Origin: Dermabacteraceae bacterium TAE3-ERU5
GTDB lineage: Bacteria; Actinomycetota; Actinomycetes; Actinomycetales; Dermabacteraceae
Assembly: GCA_019218375.1 (NCBI GenBank)
Contig: JAHUUK010000009.1
Coordinates: forward strand, 1-64,000
DNA: 64,000 nucleotides
Direction: 5' to 3'
Shown one piece after another: positions 59,996 through 64,000 of the stretch (position 1 is the first letter of the stretch; every line of letters begins with the position of its first letter). Below the pieces are notes generated by a model. It was not told where the DNA came from and made no database searches. It worked only from the letters and a program-made list of their open reading frames with translations. A program made the position numbers and the translations under genes.

Positions 59996-59996
<1 letters not shown>
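59346..59996 (-). CDS. NUDIX hydrolase, ADP-ribose pyrophosphatase type
   Basis: This 216-residue protein has the NUDIX box GLLDVDGEAPYLSARREL followed by REETGY, which fits Gx5Ex7REUxEExGU. The surroundings (ELPAG before the box, FPSAGSCDEAIRVFV after) match ADP-ribose pyrophosphatases. It hydrolyses ADP-ribose or related nucleotide sugars. Its ATG shares one base with the pyrG stop (TAATG), so it is translationally coupled to pyrG. Confidence 0.9.
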
Positions 59997-62715
<2,719 letters not shown>

Positions 62716-62718
62716 TGG

Positions 62719-64000
62719 CTACGCCTCTTTTCGCTTAAAGCGCTTGGCTTCACGCAATAGTGTTCTGTCGAACGCTGCCAGTCCGCAAAGACAAATGATT
62801 GCCGCAACGGCTGCCCCGAGCACACCGATCGTAATCGTCATGAAAATCCCTACTCCGGGGAAAAGCAGCAGCCGCGTAATCCCCCAGCCGACCATCCCCG
62901 CTACCGCACCGCTCAGAAGCGACACGATCAGCGTGCGCGTATTCTCTAGGGCTGTTCCCGTTGACGCTACATGTTCCTGGATCTCGCTATAGGCAATCGC
63001 CCCGGACACGGTTAAGCCGAAGGCTAAGGAAAGCGCGAACCCCGTGGAAGTTTCTGCGGGAGTGCTACCTGCGGAAAGTACCGAGAGGGCTATTATTCCC
63101 GCTGCCGCTAACAGCCAGCCGAACGCCCCAATAATAAAGGCCTTCCCCCACGCGTGGAGCGCGCTAAACAAACGTGTGCCGTAGACCGTCAGGCTCCACC
63201 CGACAAGACCGAGAGAGAGGGCAGCCAGGGTGGGGCCCACCCCTCGTACACCATCCCTATCTATCTGTTGGAAAAATTCTTCCACCGCAGGAGCTGATGC
63301 CCAAAGGCAAGCGGACGAAAAAGCAGAAACGAATACCACTAGTCTTAGCCCAATTCCTGACAGTCTATCCAGGCCACGCGTATCAGAGGTAGCGTGCATT
63401 TTCGCAAGACGCGGGAATATAGCCGTAATTACCGGGATTACGACGACCGCAAAAGGTAGCAGATAGACAGCGTTCGCATACTGGAATACCGGAAGGGTGG
63501 AGGGCCCGCCCGCACGCATAGCGAAAAGTAAAAGGCACAGCATCGCTAACTGTTGCGCCGTCACCGCTCCCACACCAGCGCCGGCCAGTCTCAGGGTTCT
63601 CGGCGCGGTATCTACCGGAAACTTCAACGTCGGGCGGTACCTGAAACCGGCTTTCTTCACGGGACGCAAGAGGGGTAGTGCCAGCATCGCAACCCCGGCG
63701 GTGGTGCCCAGTCCCAGCCAGGCACGGGAGGTTTCGTTGAGGGTTTGCGGGGCGGGCGAATCTCCTGCGGTGTAGGCGTAACCGAGATAGCTGAGCATTA
63801 CCGTAACGCTGGAGAGCAGCGGCACCAGTGCCGGCCAAAAGAATCTTTGCTGGCACTGTAGGAACGCGGCAAGTACTACGCTAATGCCGTATAGCGGCAA
63901 CTGCCACGCAAATATCCGCAGCAAAGACGCCCCGAGCGCTGTGGCACCGGCGTCTGTTCCCAAAACTAACCGCGCTGTCGGCTCCGCATAAGCGTAGAGA
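62719..64000 (-). CDS. murJ: MurJ/MviN-type lipid II flippase (5' end outside window)
   Basis: The frame is open to the window edge, giving the last 426 residues of a polytopic MOP-superfamily protein with at least ten hydrophobic segments. Features fitting MurJ are VLAAFLQCQQRFFWPALVPL, VFQYANAVYLLPFAVVVIPV and TAIFPRLAKM. It is predicted to flip the peptidoglycan precursor lipid II. In actinobacteria the gene often carries extra kinase-like domains; here it ends soon after the membrane domain with a basic tail (REAKRFKRKEA). Confidence 0.85.
   Translation of the reverse strand, partial: LYAYAEPTARLVLGTDAGATALGASLLRIFAWQLPLYGISVVLAAFLQCQQRFFWPALVPLLSSVTVMLSYLGYAYTAGDSPAPQTLNETSRAWLGLGTTAGVAMLALPLLRPVKKAGFRYRPTLKFPVDTAPRTLRLAGAGVGAVTAQQLAMLCLLLFAMRAGGPSTLPVFQYANAVYLLPFAVVVIPVITAIFPRLAKMHATSDTRGLDRLSGIGLRLVVFVSAFSSACLWASAPAVEEFFQQIDRDGVRGVGPTLAALSLGLVGWSLTVYGTRLFSALHAWGKAFIIGAFGWLLAAAGIIALSVLSAGSTPAETSTGFALSLAFGLTVSGAIAYSEIQEHVASTGTALENTRTLIVSLLSGAVAGMVGWGITRLLLFPGVGIFMTITIGVLGAAVAAIICLCGLAAFDRTLLREAKRFKRKEA

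Overview
This 64 kb window looks like chromosome of a high-GC Gram-positive actinobacterium, most likely in or near the Actinomycetaceae. That placement is an inference from gene content and order: obgE-proB-proA-nadD-rsfS, rpmB-recG-rsmD-coaD-DUF177-rnc-mutM, thiL-DUF3515-ddl-plsC-murA-ndgR, DUF3000-rnd, cydABDC, treYZ, and a UDPGP-type uridylyltransferase. Almost everything is core or metabolic; there is no prophage, CRISPR array, transposase or plasmid gene.

Layout. 1-690: the 3' end of an unrecognised C/A-rich gene and a repeat-bearing spacer. 690-7.1 kb: metG, the UTP-glucose-1-phosphate uridylyltransferase, a YagU-type membrane protein, and a lipoprotein paired with a Tat-exported SLH/LGFP/NlpC cell-wall enzyme. 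7.1-13.2 kb is the least conserved part: two ferric-reductase-like paralogues in direct orientation (the second broken) flank a frameshifted TipA-like regulator and a methionine importer (metP plus a 43-residue metS). The importer follows a Met-rich upstream ORF and an intrinsic terminator. Then come an AT-rich, probably acquired acyltransferase and tRNA-Ala. 13.2-23.4 kb: a minus-strand housekeeping run from rne through rplU, rpmA, obgE, proB, proA and nadD to rsfS. 23.9-31.7 kb: cydABDC, a histidine kinase abutting it and a convergent response regulator. 31.7-42.9 kb: DNA repair, RNA processing, ribosome and cell-wall genes. 43-47.7 kb: ndgR without leuCD, a methyltransferase, and a P19/FTR1 iron importer. 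47.7-48.3 kb: four tRNA genes. 48.4-55.5 kb: glgX-treY-treZ and a RibD-like reductase. 55.6-64 kb: a hydrolase, DUF3000-rnd, then murJ-GT4-pyrG-NUDIX.

Themes. A TAnnnT hexamer sits 6-8 nt before the start codon of ten operon-leading genes, pointing to widespread leaderless transcription. Four DtxR-like half-sites lie upstream of iron-related or candidate iron genes. cydD appears to start at a rare ATT codon. No entirely new system is evident. The best leads are the metPS upstream ORF and terminator, the gene-converted ferric-reductase pair, the ATT start and the leaderless promoter pattern.
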